Source of the DNA: Anthopleura xanthogrammica | Lineage: Eukaryota > Cnidaria > Anthozoa > Actiniaria > Actiniidae | Assembly: GCA_964019055.1 (NCBI GenBank) | Contig: OZ025212.1 | Span: 13,910,891 to 13,974,890, forward strand | Length of the DNA: 64,000 nucleotides | Direction of reading: 5' to 3' | Shown: piece after piece, positions 32,648 through 45,105 of the stretch | Layout of the letters: every line of letters starts with the position of its first letter | How positions within the stretch are numbered: position 1 is the stretch's first letter | Made by a program: the position numbers and the translations under genes | Notes under the pieces: model-generated | The model's input: the letters and a program-made list of their open reading frames with translations, nothing else | What the model was told of the DNA's origin: nothing | Database searches by the model: none

Positions 32648-35600
32648 CAAACGTAAGGAAGACGAAGATTTTCCACAATTTTCGTCCAAACAATGCTTAT
32701 TTCCTATTCCTAACAGTGGTTCTGTGGGTGGGGTATGTGTTTCAAGGCCAGCAGCGTTGTTTCCCTGCGCTGGAGCGATAGAAAGCGAGAAATCTCAAGG
32801 TAAAAATTGTGACAAAGTTTGTTTTTTTGTTAACTTTGTTTACTTGTACAACCTTGTAAAATATTGTAGATATTATCATCTGATTGTTATGTATGCATAA
32901 AAATATGGGCCAAAATAACAGCAAGAAAATATTTACAGATGCATGCATTTTTTCTGAATTTGTTTTTTGACTCGAAAAAAAAATTCAGAAAAACGCTCTT
33001 TCAACAAATTTAAGCTTACTAGTGTTTCGTTATTAACTTTATTTCCTTTTTTTGGGGGGGGTTGTTTTTGTGCACAGAGACAGACTTGAGCTGGCTTAAA
33101 AATGAAAGCTATATTCCAGAGGATTTTCCACTGAAAGTTGAAAACGAAAGTCTATCAGAGTCACCATCAGGAGACGAAGAAAGTTCTGAAAAGGTACAAG
33201 AGGTAGAAAAGAGAAAGAATGAAAAGGATTATGTCCATAGAAAGACGAAAAAGAAACACTCCAAGAAACGTAGATATAGTGATAACGAAAATAGCAGTTC
33301 TGAAGAAAGAGCAAAAAAGACAAAGCACAAGAAAAAACACAAGAAACAAAAACACAAAAAGAAAGAAAAAGTTGAATCAAATTCAGATGACGAAGAGACG
33401 ATTCACAAACCTGACACAATCTGGCTCGAAGATTCTGGTTTAAGTACAGAAGACGCCTTTAGGATACATAGGAAACCTGATGTTGAAAATTTAATGTATG
33501 GCTCTCTCTATAGACTTGATGTTGCACTGTTTAAAATTAGGAAAAATATTCATTGTCTCGGTCTCGGGAAACGATATGTTGCAAATGTAGATAAGAAAAA
33601 GAACAAAAAGAAAGCATCAGAGTCAAGGTATTGGAGAAGTACAGAAATATTTTCAGAAGTTCCTGAATTTATAAAACCTTATAGGAAAACAACTAAATTT
33701 TTTGTCGGAAATATTGAAAATTATTCCTATCTGCCAATGGATCTTCCGAGCAAAAGAGAAGAAGAGAATGAAAGTGAAGTAAAGGGAATAGAAAGGGAAA
33801 GAGATGTTGAAAGTGCTGGTGGCTCTGACGAAGGTTTGATGACCCAGAGGACTGCGGAATTGAATAGAATATTACGTGAAAATCCTCATGATGTAAAGCG
33901 GTGGATTGAGCTGGTGAAATTTCAAACAGAAGCTATCAATAATGAGGATATCACAAGAGTCGGTTATACTGCTTCTGGGAATGAAAGGAAAAAGAAAAAC
34001 TCAAAAGTTATCAAAGAAAAACAAATATCTGTCTTAGAAAAAGCTCTAGAAGTAAATCCTTCTTCAATTGAGCTTATTACGTATCATTTAGAATTATGTA
34101 GTGATATATGGGAAGACAATCAACTTGTGGAAAGGTGGAGAAAAGTTGTCTTTAATCATCCAAACAAGGCTGTGCTCTGGAGGAAGTACCTTTCTTTTGT
34201 GCAGTCCAGATTTTCTACATTTACATTCAGGAAAGCTCAGAAAGTTTACGACAAGTGCTTTAGTACATTGCTGCCAATCAAGGAAGGAAGTTTTGCATCG
34301 CATCAAGCTGAGGAGGGAATCGAAGAAGACATGCTGGATCTGTTTGTTCAGCATTGTAAATTCATGAAACAATCAGGTGATTATTTTTACTCTTTATGCT
34401 GGATTATCGACTTAATTTCTTGGCTGAAGATCAACCAATCATTGGTAGATGAATGTCAGTCATCGGTTGTGCATTGGTTATTCGTTAACCAACAGACAAT
34501 GGATGGCCAGCAATCAATCAATGATTGGCCAATGGTCTGTCAAGTGTTGATTGACACTTGTCAACTGGTCATAAAGTATGCACGTATAACATCCTGGACA
34601 CTCCAACTAGGATAATGATAGTAATAATAATTTACCACTTGCACCATTCTTACAAATTTAACCAATCATAATTATATAGAATGGAAATAACCTATAGCAG
34701 TGAAGCCAATCAGAATCCAGGATTTGTGATAGACCACTAATATACCCATTACTACAGGCTAATGTATTGAGCTTATCAAGAGTCTTCTTTTTTACTTTAG
34801 GTCACACAGAAAAGGCTGTTGCTTGTTTCCAAGCACTGGTAGAGCTTAACTGTCTGTGCCCAAGTGAACTGAGTGAAACCACTCCAACCAGTGGACAGTT
34901 AGCTTTCTTGGAGACATTTTGGGACAGTGGACAACCAAGGTTTGGTGAAACTGGTGCCGTAGGATGGATGACATGGATGAGCAAATCACTAACTGACAAG
35001 AAACCCTTGGGATTAGAGAACCTAGATTTGAAGAAGATCTTTAAAGCCCTTGTTCCAACCAAGAAGAAAGACAGTGAACTTCAAAGCACCACAGAAATAG
35101 AGGAACAGATGGTCAAGGGAATGCCAAAAAGGAAAGCTTGGCTTAAGGTTGAAGTGTCCCGTGACAACTCACAACTGAAACCATGGCAACCAGACACAGA
35201 AAAGGGAGAGACAGACGATGACTGTGAAGATCCAGAGAGACTGGTGCTTTTTGATGACCTTAGTTCTTATCTCTTTAAGCTCAAAAAACTGGACAACAGA
35301 CTGAAGCTTGTTCTACATTTTCTTGAGTTTCTTGGAGTTCCAATCATGCCAAGCTCTTCTACTCAAAGCTTTGAGACACAGCGATACTTTGAACTGTCAA
35401 TCCACACTCCTGAACAGCTTATCAAAGGACAAAGGCAGAGTCTAACTTCTGGTTTAGGATGGCAGATGTCAGAATATTGGCAAACAGATGAAGATATACC
35501 AAGCAGTGCCAGACCAACTGAGGAAAGGTTAGAGGTTGTGCACAATGTATTTCTACAGTCTCTATCTCTTTTCCAGGGAGAGTACAGGGATTATCTGATG

Positions 35601-38280
35601 ATCACATGGTTGTGGTATGAGTTTAATCTATCTCAGATACAGGAATCAGAGAAAAGCAGAAAGCAAGTGTTTAAAGAGGTTTACAAGTTGGCAAAAGCTC
35701 TTCTGAAGGAGCCTAGTAACAGGTAAGGGCAATAGGTATATAGCAATGAATGTCAGTTGGCTATTCTCGGGGAATTTTCAAGTGGTTGCTGAATAGAGGT
35801 TGCCTGCTTGATAGAGGTATAAATTACTGCAAAAACCTCTTTGGGACTTTGACAACTGGCCACCAAATAGAGGTGTGGCTTCTTAATAAATGCTACAAAT
35901 AGTTAATTAATTGATTTCTATTGTTCAGGAATAACCTCAGTCTCTGGCAAGTGTTTGCAAGCATCCTGGCAATGTCTGGAGATGTTGCTGAAGGTCGTCG
36001 TGTGTTTGATTCTACATTGTCAATGGCAAGCCAGGTGGTGGGAGCAGAACAGAAGGATTCTCTTGCATCACTGTATAGGTATATATACTATACATTATAC
36101 ACGATATGCTATTGTTATGAAGGGCAATACATATATTCCATATATTTGAGTTTCTAAGAGAAAAATTGGGATTCCTGTTTGGGTTGCCATAGAATTTGTG
36201 CATGCAATGCTGCAGATTGAAGTAGATTACGACTCTACATTATCATCAACACAACATTCCCATAAGTATTTCACATTAATTTTCTGCTCTAGCAAGCCCT
36301 TTTATCATCAAGGTCAGGGCTTAAAATAACAGCAGGTCAACGGTCAATGTCCAGCCAAATTTGGTACTTGACCGGTAAAATATGGTTTTGAACGGACATG
36401 TTGACTGGTCATATTTGAAAAACATAAAAATAATGAAATATCATATGCGGGACATCTTAACTGACGTATGACTGGCCATTATTTTGAGCCATGAAGGTTA
36501 ATCTTCCCTTTCTATTAATAGGGCATATGCTGAAATAGAGCTGAAAGAGTCAGTCAAATCCTCCTGTTCATCTGACGACAAACCAGCTCTCACGAGTTAC
36601 AACAGAGTCCTTCATTTACTGGTCAGTCTTACTGAAAATAACAAATATGAACCAATGAATGAAGCATCATCAAGCACCGTTTCCCCAGCCAGGATCCTCA
36701 AAGCAAAAAGAAGCTACTCTGAACTTTGTGAAAATTCAATCCAAAGAATAAACAGTAGTGAGACTGAAGATAAGATTTTTCTTGATGTTGAACCTAGTGT
36801 TCATGCTATTGTGTGCTGTGCTTTGTTTAGTTATGTGTCATCTGGTATTCAAGCTGCATCTGCCATCTATGACAAGGTGTTGTCATCATTATCATCAGTT
36901 AATGATGCCTCAAATCTGAGACGTGAGCACATATGGAACTCATATTTGAATCTCTTGGATCTACATGCCAAAAGAGAGCCAATTCCTTTGAAAGACATCC
37001 GAGTGGTTCTTAATGGAGCATTACGAGAATTTCCCGACAATTCTTACTTCTTGGATTACTTTCTCCAAGTTGAGTCCAAATCAAACCTAACAGGAGAGGT
37101 GAGGAGATTTTTTGACCACCTCACTCACGATGCCAGAAGTCCAGTGCCATGGATTTATGCCATTCATTATGAAAATATGAGATCGAAAGCACTTGTAACA
37201 ACTATGGATTGTGCAGAATATATCACAAAGCAGCCGTCTTCAGTCCTGATTACATCACTGCCTGTGACTGGTATCAGTCATCGGCAGAGAGCTCTGTTGG
37301 ACAGGGCAACGTCAAGTGTAGCTGGACGGCAATGTGTTGCTCTATGGAAAATGTACATGGAATTTGAGGTATGCGCACTTAGGTTTTCCATACATGTAGG
37401 TATTCTGTATTGACAGAAAAAGTAAGAGAATCATCGGGTACTACAGAAAACATTATAATCAGCAAAATCAAGATTTTGCATTTAGTTTCTGTGATACTTA
37501 CTCTTTTACTTCCCTGTCATAAAAAAATTAGCCTATTAAACTTACCGGTAGATATTCTATATATTGTTTTATATATTGAACTTTTGAAAAAAATTCCCTG
37601 TGGAATTTTAGAGTTGATAAATAAACTGATGTTTGGTTTGTTTGGTATGTAGCAAGTGACATTGTTTAATTCATTCCACAGTTACAACAGGGAAACAATG
37701 AACAAGCAAAGGCTGTCTTCTACCAGGCGCTACAGCACTGTCCCTGGGCTAAGGTATTACATCTTGTGGGGAGGGGGGAGGTATATAATTTATATAGTTT
37801 TGATTTTGTAAAGCGTAATTTATTATTATCATTATTGTGTCATCTCTTATTCCCGTGGGACTCCTGGGATGTATACAATTCATACATAAATCTATACATA
37901 CCATCTATATATGAAATCAAGGGTGGCATAGCGGCAGTACACTCACCTCTCATCTCTGGGGTCTTGGGTTCGATTCCCAGACTCTGCATCCGTGTGGTAG
38001 AGTTTGTTGGACTTTTCCCTTGATTTGAGGTTTTCTCCAGGTTCTCCAGTTTTCCTCCCGGCCAAAAAACCATGCCCTGGCTTTGATCAGCCAGGGTCTA
38101 TCTATAAAATTTGATTGACCCTTAAATGGTAATACTTTTTTCATTTTTCAGACCCTTTATCTCAATGCTGTCAAGGCATTCCCTGATGATCTACAGAGCA
38201 TCATTGATTTGATGGATGAAAAGGAACTCCGGGTCAGGACACCTTTGGAAGAGATAGAAATCCTCATGGAAAGTGAATAG
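32640..38280 (+). CDS. NRDE2: NRDE2 homologue (nuclear exosome regulator)
   Basis: Seven exons: 32640-32799, 33078-34376, 34801-35722, 35929-36078, 36522-37368, 37682-37753, 38152-38280; 1193 codons in phase, close to the vertebrate protein (about 1160 aa). N-terminus has 'ALFPCAG' and 'DLSWLKNESY', typical NRDE2 start motifs. A Lys/Glu/Ser-rich nuclear stretch (residues 90-160) follows, then the conserved block 'IWLEDSGLSTEDAFRIHRK' to 'SLYRLDVALFKIR', which in vertebrates contacts the exosome helicase MTR4. From about residue 290 there are HAT/TPR-like helical repeats, ending in 'KELRVRTPLEEIEILMESE'. Known role: a nuclear-speckle protein restraining MTR4/exosome activity and supporting splicing; in worms and fission yeast it acts in nuclear RNAi. 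The 35929 boundary was fixed from reading frame. Intron 4 carries a MITE and intron 6 a SINE. Confidence 0.92.
36315..36493. mobile_element. MITE with 5-bp target duplication in NRDE2 intron 4
   Basis: Terminal inverted repeats begin 'CAGGGCTTAAAATAA' on the left and end 'TTATTTTGAGCCATG' on the right, flanked by AAGGT (36310-36314) and AAGGT (36494-36498). A related copy is at 63076-63256. There is no coding content. It ends 28 bp before the exon 5 acceptor. Confidence 0.7.
37919..38115 (+). mobile_element. tRNA-derived SINE in NRDE2 intron 6
   Basis: Same family as 12817-13062. A box region 'gcatagcggcagtac' and B box GGGTTCGATTCCC (37966-37978), then 'gaggttttctccaggttctc', 'cggccaaaaaa' and the tail 'gccctggctttgatcagcc'. 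It ends about 36 bp before the exon 7 acceptor. Confidence 0.8.
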
Positions 38281-40070
38281 AGTATCTGATATTTACTGTA
38301 GAATGTGTTCACAAAAAATTACTTCCTCTACTAGCTGGGCGGCGAAAGCACCAGAATATTACCCTCCTCAGACCCTCCCCATCCCTTGGAAATTCCAATC
38401 CCCCTCCATGGGGGAGGTATGGATATTTTCTGGAACTACACTGTTTTGCTGGATCAGAAATGAACATTAATTTAATAATGTAATGCAGGCGCAAGCTTAG
38501 GAGCGTGAGCCATATGACGATTTGTTTAGTGTGAAGATAGCCATTTTTGAACTCATTGTAAGTTCAGTTGTTGCAGGAATTAAGTTTGTCAGAGTTACAG
38601 GAAAGTTGTGCAATATAGTTTATGTAGAGTTAGCAAAAGCCGCAAAGAAGTAAGATATACATGCATTGTAAAATACTTTAGAATAGTGAGTTAACTTAAT
38701 GTTTTGTAACATTTGTTTCATAACTACTGTTTGGTTATATGTCCTGTTGGTCCATACACAATAACCCTTCCTCAGATCCTCTATCTCTTTATATCAAATA
38801 TACTCAAAGGCTGAACAAAAGACATTAAAACTTTTCAATATTTTTTATATATCAATAATTTTTTAAAAAAGCATTGGCAACTTTTATACAACCAAGAAAA
38901 ATATAAGTTGTAAAGGGATAATGATATTACTTAGGTTACTTCTAATTTTCTGTCTTTTTACTATAAAGATACAGACATGGTGCAACATTGCACGCAATGT
39001 TGCAGGCAATCGATGTTGCAAGTCATGTCACATGCTGCAATGTATTGCACGCAATGTTGCCAAAATAGAAAATGATCCTACTTCAGCAACATTGCCTTCA
39101 ATATTGTGCGCAGTTGCATTGTGTGTGAGCAGTTTTTAACTGGAAGGGAAATGCACATTATTAGCAAGTGTAATGTACGACATGCCGAAAAATGAAATGG
39201 CATTCTATTTAATCTTTCTAATTATCTTTGTAATCACTCTAATTTTGTGTAATTGGACTAAGGTTGCCTTTGGAAAGTGATTACTGTAGAGAAAACATAC
39301 ACCTGGTTTAAACTTTGAATTTCACATGCCGAATCCAATGCAAATGAGCAAAACATATTGTTTGAATTCATTTTGATTAGACTCTACACATGAAATTCAA
39401 TGTCAAAACCGGGCCTCGCATAACACTCAGTTGATGTAATATATTTATAAAACCTATTTTGCCAGTGGCTAACAAGCCTGTGGCCCTTGTTCGATGTTCT
39501 AACAGCAGATATCAGAGTTCCACTCCATTGCCGAGGCATTTGGGTCAACAATACAGTCAATGTATAGGAACTGGCCCAAATGCCTCGACTTGAAACAGTT
39601 GATTTAAAGCAATGGAGTGTAACTCTGATGACTGCTTTTGGAATTTAGAAGTCTATATATTGTCTAACTATTATATTATGTTATTAATTAATCTTTTATA
39701 AATATATTAAATCCACTGAGTGCTGTGAATTATACCGAACACTAAGGAAACTGTTCATTTTTGATCAGAGGAGGAGCAGTATCATTTTATAAAGCAACAA
39801 AATAAAAACCCTACCCTCCCCCTCTTCATAATCATATAAAAAATGCCCCCGACTTACAAAAATATATTAACCTCGCCTATTACAGTGTACAACGCCATGT
39901 TATTATCCCCTTCCTCCTGAAAAAATATGAACAGTCCCTGTATAAGGCTACTATATACAGTTAATTTATACAGCGTTGTCATGTGACTGGACTGGAAGGG
40001 AGTATGGATAGAAATCACTGAAGTGGTTACGTGTAATCAATTGCTCTGAATTAGTTGTTATAAGATAATA
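38281..40070. other. Intergenic DNA with three foldback elements
   Basis: 38385-38460 is a single copy of the 'ccatgggggaggt...ggatattttctggaactac' repeat that is tandem at 61763-62030. 38984-39122 is a TTGCA-rich foldback. 39302-39413 has arms 'cctggtttaaactttgaat' / 'attcaatgtcaaaaccggg'. 39504-39637 has arms 'agcagatatcagagttccac' / 'gtgtaactctgatgactgct' plus an inner pair around 'cgaggcatttggg'. No gene seen. Confidence 0.55.
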
Positions 40071-40487
40071 ATGGTGAATGACAGCCCATTTGATGTGTAT
40101 GTCTTTGATCAGGTTTTGTGCAAGGAAAACAAAGGTCATGACTTGTATTCAGTTAAAGAAATTTCCAATTTTGAAACTGTTAAGTCATTAGAAGACTATC
40201 TTCTTCAACGCTGCCTGCTAGCTTGCCAGGGAAGGTCCATTCCGTTTAGCCCAGGACATATTTCCCTGCTAACAGAGTCTATTTTCCTTCTAACTAGATA
40301 TGCGGTTGACTGCTTCAGTGATTTCTACCTGTACTCCCTTTCAGTCCAGTCCTGTAAGATTGAGCAGGTCGACAAAACATTTTTTTTTCTCCAATTGACT
40401 ATAGGAGAAAAATTTAATAATTGTAAGCCAAATATCATTAAAAAATTCTTGGCTCTTTTACATACTTGTTTTAAAACCTTTGCTTAG
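40071..40487 (+). CDS. Small single-exon ORF, function unknown
   Basis: 138 codons from ATG to TAG. AATAAA about 50 bp after the stop (near 40540) is a plausible polyadenylation signal. Acidic N-terminus, then alternating hydrophobic helices ('HISLLTESIFLLTRYAVDCF', 'IIKKFLALLHTCF') and about seven cysteines. No signal peptide and no zinc-finger spacing. Amino-acid composition is less AT-skewed than neighbouring spurious ORFs, which is the main reason to keep it. It could instead be the last exon of an unseen gene. I recognise no family. Confidence 0.35.
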   Translation: MVNDSPFDVYVFDQVLCKENKGHDLYSVKEISNFETVKSLEDYLLQRCLLACQGRSIPFSPGHISLLTESIFLLTRYAVDCFSDFYLYSLSVQSCKIEQVDKTFFFLQLTIGEKFNNCKPNIIKKFLALLHTCFKTFA

Positions 40488-40610
40488 AAGCAATTTTTCT
40501 GAAGTATTTTGTACATATATACATTGTTTAATTATTGAGAAATAAATGTAACTTATAAATTATCAGTCTATACTTGTACTTATGGCACTATACCTCTTCG
40601 CTTGGGCATA

Positions 40611-40745
40611 ATGTTCTCCTATTACATACCACGTGTCATTCTCTTGACAATAAAATTCTTTGAGTCATGTGTCTTCCTATGCACAAGTCTTAAACAAAGA
40701 AATGAAACTCTAGGGAATGACGTGGTCTGAAATAGGCAAACATTG
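40611..40745. mobile_element. Palindromic MITE (family B)
   Basis: Inverted ends 'accacgtgtcattctcttga' and 'tagggaatgacgtggt'. The same family is at 50977-51128 and 55040-55193. Non-coding. Confidence 0.75.
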
Positions 40746-40908
40746 ATTAGGAAATGATTATGTGGCAAGTTGGAAGCATGGTTTCCTGAGCATAATCTGC
40801 CATTATAATAAGAATTTTATTGACCAATCTTGTTCCTTCCAGATAGGGAAATATTGACATGAGAGAGAAAACTTAAACAACCTCTATATACATACCTGAC
40901 ACTCAGTG

Positions 40909-41165
40909 TTACAGCCCTTTTTTCATATTTCTGCGACCTAACCAACCCAAGGTGTCTGGTGTTTTGGCTTCCTTCAATCAAACTTATGGTTTCAAACTTA
41001 CATTCCGATCAAGCGTTAAGGAAATTCCCGTGACTAAACAGCCATTTTCACATGGGAATTTCTTTATCGCTCACGATTGGAATGAACTCGGCCTGTCGTA
41101 GTTTGATTGATGGAAGCCAGATGTCTGGAGTCGGTTAGGTCACAGAATAATGAAAAGTGCTGTAA
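40909..41165. mobile_element. 257-bp foldback MITE
   Basis: Long imperfect inverted repeat. The left arm starts 'ttacagccctttttt' and includes 'cgacctaaccaacccaaggtg', 'ggcttccttcaatcaaact' and 'ggaaattcccgtg'. The right arm has 'cacatgggaatttc', 'agtttgattgatggaagcc', 'gtcggttaggtc' and ends 'agtgctgtaa'. A degraded relative may lie at 47880-47945. It sits 3' of SRF. Confidence 0.7.
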
Positions 41166-41388
41166 GTAATAAAACCATTTGATTTTTCAAGTTTATAAAG
41201 ATTTTAAGCTTTTTGACTCAGATTACAACAAACATATCCTTTATAAAATGATAACATATAAGCATCCTAAAGTGGAGCAAAATTTTCACACAATATGTAG
41301 GTGAATTATTCAACAAAAACTGGAGTCTGTGAAAACCACAAAATTAAGTCTTTACCTTTCAAAGCGACGATGAAGGAATTCACTGTTT

Positions 41389-44300
41389 TTAAACTTCGTG
41401 ATTTTGAGAATTTGTGATTTCTTCTTTCGGTGATGTCTCTTCATTCATTGATGATTCACTTACCATATTGTGAACTTCATTCGAAGCTTGTGTCCCACTA
41501 TTTTCAGTGACAACACTTTGACCATGATAATTGGATGTCATGTGATCATGCGCAACATGAACGCCTGAAAGTGACAATGTCCCAGCGAGTGACTGCGATA
41601 CTTCTGATCCATCGTTCTGTAAATGATGATTCTGAACTGCTGCCTGGTCACTGTCACTTAGCTGTGAAACTGACATGATCCCTGACGATGGCCCAGCATA
41701 ATACATGACTGGTATCTGACCTGCTTGGGTTGTGAGCATCATAGATGACGGCACGACATTAGCAAGTGAAACAACTTGGGTACCTTCACCTTGGTGGGTA
41801 GCTATCGGCACCATAAGAGTCCCTAGTGATTGGACATGTGCTTGATTTCCTTGTATATTCTCGACGGCCTGTTCTTGGGTGTTTTGTATCTGGCCGTCAC
41901 TTCCTATATGGACAGTCGTGATAGTTGGTGTGGAGTGACTTGAGGTTGTCTGTGTTTGGCCTCGTTGTAGCTGAACCTGCTGGGGAAATAACTGACAAAT
42001 TAAACAAAAAAGAGATAAGTTATTAAAACATAATATACTAGTCTAAAATAAACAATTAAGGAAATTATAATGACAAGGATGATTAAAGTGGTGGCAATGG
42101 TGATGACTATAATACTGAAGATGATAATACTGTTGATGAGGTGTTGACGTTGATGGTGGTGATGATTGTGAAAATGTTGATGACAATATTAATGTAAATG
42201 GTGATGATGATGGTGATAGTGGTGATGATGATGATGACAAACTGAACAATGAGATGAATGAAATGGAATATTAATGACTTAACCATTATCGTTGAAGTGG
42301 GACTCCTGATACCTAATGTCTTATTTGCAAACTAGCATTTCAACAGCTGTAAACGTCTTTTTTAAATGTGGCACTTACAGTACACCTAATTTTTGGCAGA
42401 TTTCTTTAACTTTGAGCCCTAAATAGTAAATCTTATTACCCTGCATCACAAACTTTGATCATAAATACAAAGAATGTTTTTCTAGACCACTAAACTTGTT
42501 CACAGTATTTTGATTGACTGTCATCAAAATGCAAGTTTGCAAATGAGACATCAAGCTCCATGGGTTGCACTTCAATATTATAACACTTATAAGTGGGCAA
42601 ATTTTGATTCACTGCTGGACTAAGAAATCTTAGGTTGGTTGTCAAACTATAATCTTACCTGTACACCATGTTGCTGTGCTCCTTGTGCTATTGACTGAGG
42701 TATCTGAGCAATATTCGACCCTGGGGTAAATATTGTAGTAAATGACCCACCGCCTGGCATTGCTTGCACGGAATATGACGATGCATTAGAAGATGGTTTA
42801 CTAGTCCCTTGCTGAGGGATGTAAGTCGTTATGGGGAAAGAATGGCCAGATGCGGGCATTGCTGTTATGCCTGTCATTGACGAATTCGTCAAGCCGATCT
42901 GGTGCTGTCCTTCCATCTGCTGTGTGGTGTAAATACCACCTCTATCCTAAAGAAAAATGATATTTGAAATGGTCAATTGTCTAACTAATTGGAATTTTAG
43001 ACAACCTTAACTGACTGAATAATTTCATCTCTTATCTCTCATCCAACTTCTCGTTGGGTATAAAGACTTGCAGAAGATGTATATGAAGTTCTTCAAATTG
43101 TTTGTCTTACAAGACACATAATATCAAAATATGTATCCGGATGCCCAATGCATCTTTTGCCCATCTTCATACAAGATGAACTTCAAAAAAAGACAAATTA
43201 AAATTTTTTTTGCCCAAATTCATGTGGACGAATTTTGTGTCTCTAGAATAATAATGGCCAATAATCTTAAGCTTAAAATAAGGTTAACAGGTAACAAGAA
43301 ATGTTCAAAACTCTATCATTTTTCAACCTAACAATCTGGTTCAAGATCTAGTACTAAGAAACTATTCTTTAGAAACTAATTTTTGCGAAGGATAAGCAAT
43401 ATAAAAGGTAAGTTAGCCTGGGGGCAGTGCCCACAACGACCACAACAACAAAATGTAATTATAGTAACTAACAGTTAATCTTGAGATTAGGTTTCTAATA
43501 ATATAAAAAGTCATTATTATGTATGAATTTTACAATATTTTGACAGCTGTTAATTTGGCAATATCCGTGAATAATCATTGTTCCAGACATGCACTAGCGG
43601 TACTCGAAGTCTAATGTGGAAAATTTTAGTTTCTAAATTATTAAAGATACACTCGAAACTACAGTGTAAGAAATTATAGTTAGGAATTGTAGTCTTATTA
43701 ATCGAATCGAAAGATATTAACTCACGGTAAAATGATTTGTATCAATGAATAAAATTTACAAAATAGTTGGAAAGATATTTAGTTTTTTGGATAAAGATTT
43801 GGAATTTCTTTTTCCTAAGGAAGAAATCTTACGGATAGGCCTAAAGATCCCCCTACATTTTGAGGATCTACAATAATTGTTTGCTTTTCGATGTCCAAAA
43901 TTGGAAGAAAAGTCGTGATCCAAACATAGTCAAAGCCGCCTTATTTGGATGGAATGTGAAAAATACACGTAATTTGAAATTCGAAAAGTCTCTAGAAAAA
44001 CAAATCTCTTTAAGTTTTGACTCTATCTTCCTGTTTCCTAACAAGAACAGGGAAATATCTTTAGAATTTTTGGCTATGATGAGAATTATTTTAACCAGAT
44101 GCCTTCACGATGGCTCGATGACATCGAAATGATTTCAGAAGGAATGCAGAGCTCTGCATCTCGTAAGTCTTTGAATTCAACTCTAATTTTCTTTTCGAAA
44201 TACGCTATATTTTTTACCAAAATTATTCCTAGAAGTATAATAATAACTTAAATATTCTATAGTTGGTGAATTAAAAGAATAAAGAGCTAGGAATTTAGAA

Positions 44301-45068
44301 ATATAGGCGACATATAGGTTTGTAAGCTTAATTTTAGTTATCCAAGTTATATGTAAGCTTATCTATAAAATTCCATGACTTAGATTACCTTTTCTGCTTC
44401 ATTTTCACTGACTGTATACGTTAAATCTGTCTCTTCGTATCCTGTAGCAGACATTCTCTGGTCAGGGTTAGGGATCTGAGATACTGGAGGATCAGGAGAG
44501 TTCAAACAAGTTTGGATCAAAGCTTTTCCACTGTCAGACGTGATCATAGGTTGGAGTTTCCTTGTGGCGAATGTATAGACGTGGCCTGTCTCTGAGGCTA
44601 CAAGAAGCATCACTTGTGTTCCTGTTAACGTGCTGAGCTCGTATGCCTGAAAAATAAGTTGTGAAAGTTTAATAAAGAAAAATAATTGGGAAAGAAAATA
44701 AAAAGGAATGAATGACAAACTGAAGGAGTTAGTTGATTTAAGTTCATTTCAGTTACCTTTTTCATAATGCCGGTCTTTCTTTTACTAAAAGTCGTATACC
44801 GTCTCAGTTTGTTGGTGATGAACTTCATATCAATTTTTACCCTCCCTCGAGTCTTTTTAGCTGGTTTAGAATCAGCTGGGGAATGACCGGTCGAATGATC
44901 ATCATCGTCGTCGTCGTTCTCGAGGGGCCGTTTGAGTTCACCCATTCCTTCTTGTGTAAAATTCTGATTCTCTGAAAGACTTGATCCGTCAAGAACAACT
45001 TGAGGTTGGCCTGAATATTGGAAGTTTTCGAGAGAGTCCGCCGAGTTTGAAGTCCCCTCGGCTTGCAT
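41389..45068 (-). CDS. SRF: Serum response factor (MADS-box transcription factor)
   Basis: Four exons on the minus strand: 45068-44757, 44646-44389, 42946-42659, 41991-41389; 487 codons in phase (486 aa). N-terminus is acidic ('LENDDDDDDHSTGHS'). The MADS box starts at residue 75 ('GRVKIDMKFITNKLRRYTTF', then 'SKRKTGIMKK') and continues across the exon 1/2 junction into 'AYELSTLTGTQVMLLVASET', the SRF dimer and SAM region. The remaining Gln/Ser/Thr-rich half ('QQVQLQRGQTQTTSSHST') is a transactivation-type tail. Known role: binds CArG boxes with TCF or myocardin partners to drive immediate-early and actin/muscle genes. A perfect CArG box is 28 bp upstream of the ATG. The exon 4 acceptor could be 6 codons further in; I prefer the one with the better pyrimidine tract. 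Confidence 0.95.
42050..42245. repeat. GAT/GGT-rich simple repeat in SRF intron 3
   Basis: Imperfect 'gatgatggtgat' repeats; source of a spurious Ser/Pro/His-rich ORF. Confidence 0.8.
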
Positions 45069-45095
45069 GGTACTCTGTTGTGTATAGTACGATTG

Positions 45096-45105
45096 CCTTT
45101 TATGG
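45096..45105. promoter_or_regulatory. Perfect CArG box upstream of SRF
   Basis: CCTTTTATGG fits CC(A/T)6GG exactly and lies 28 bp before the SRF start codon. Near-CArG elements CCAAATAAAGG (about 45155) and CCAATATGG (about 45178) follow. SRF genes in vertebrates are autoregulated through CArG boxes, so autoregulation here is a reasonable inference. Confidence 0.65.

Noticed and set aside
34377..34615. Open frame continuing past NRDE2 exon 2
   Set aside because: It begins with a GTGATT donor, loses NRDE2-like sequence at once, and the frame resumes at 34801 in phase; this is intron read-through.
43860..44132. 90-codon plus-strand ORF inside SRF intron 2
   Set aside because: AT-driven composition, no domain, antisense to a well-supported gene.
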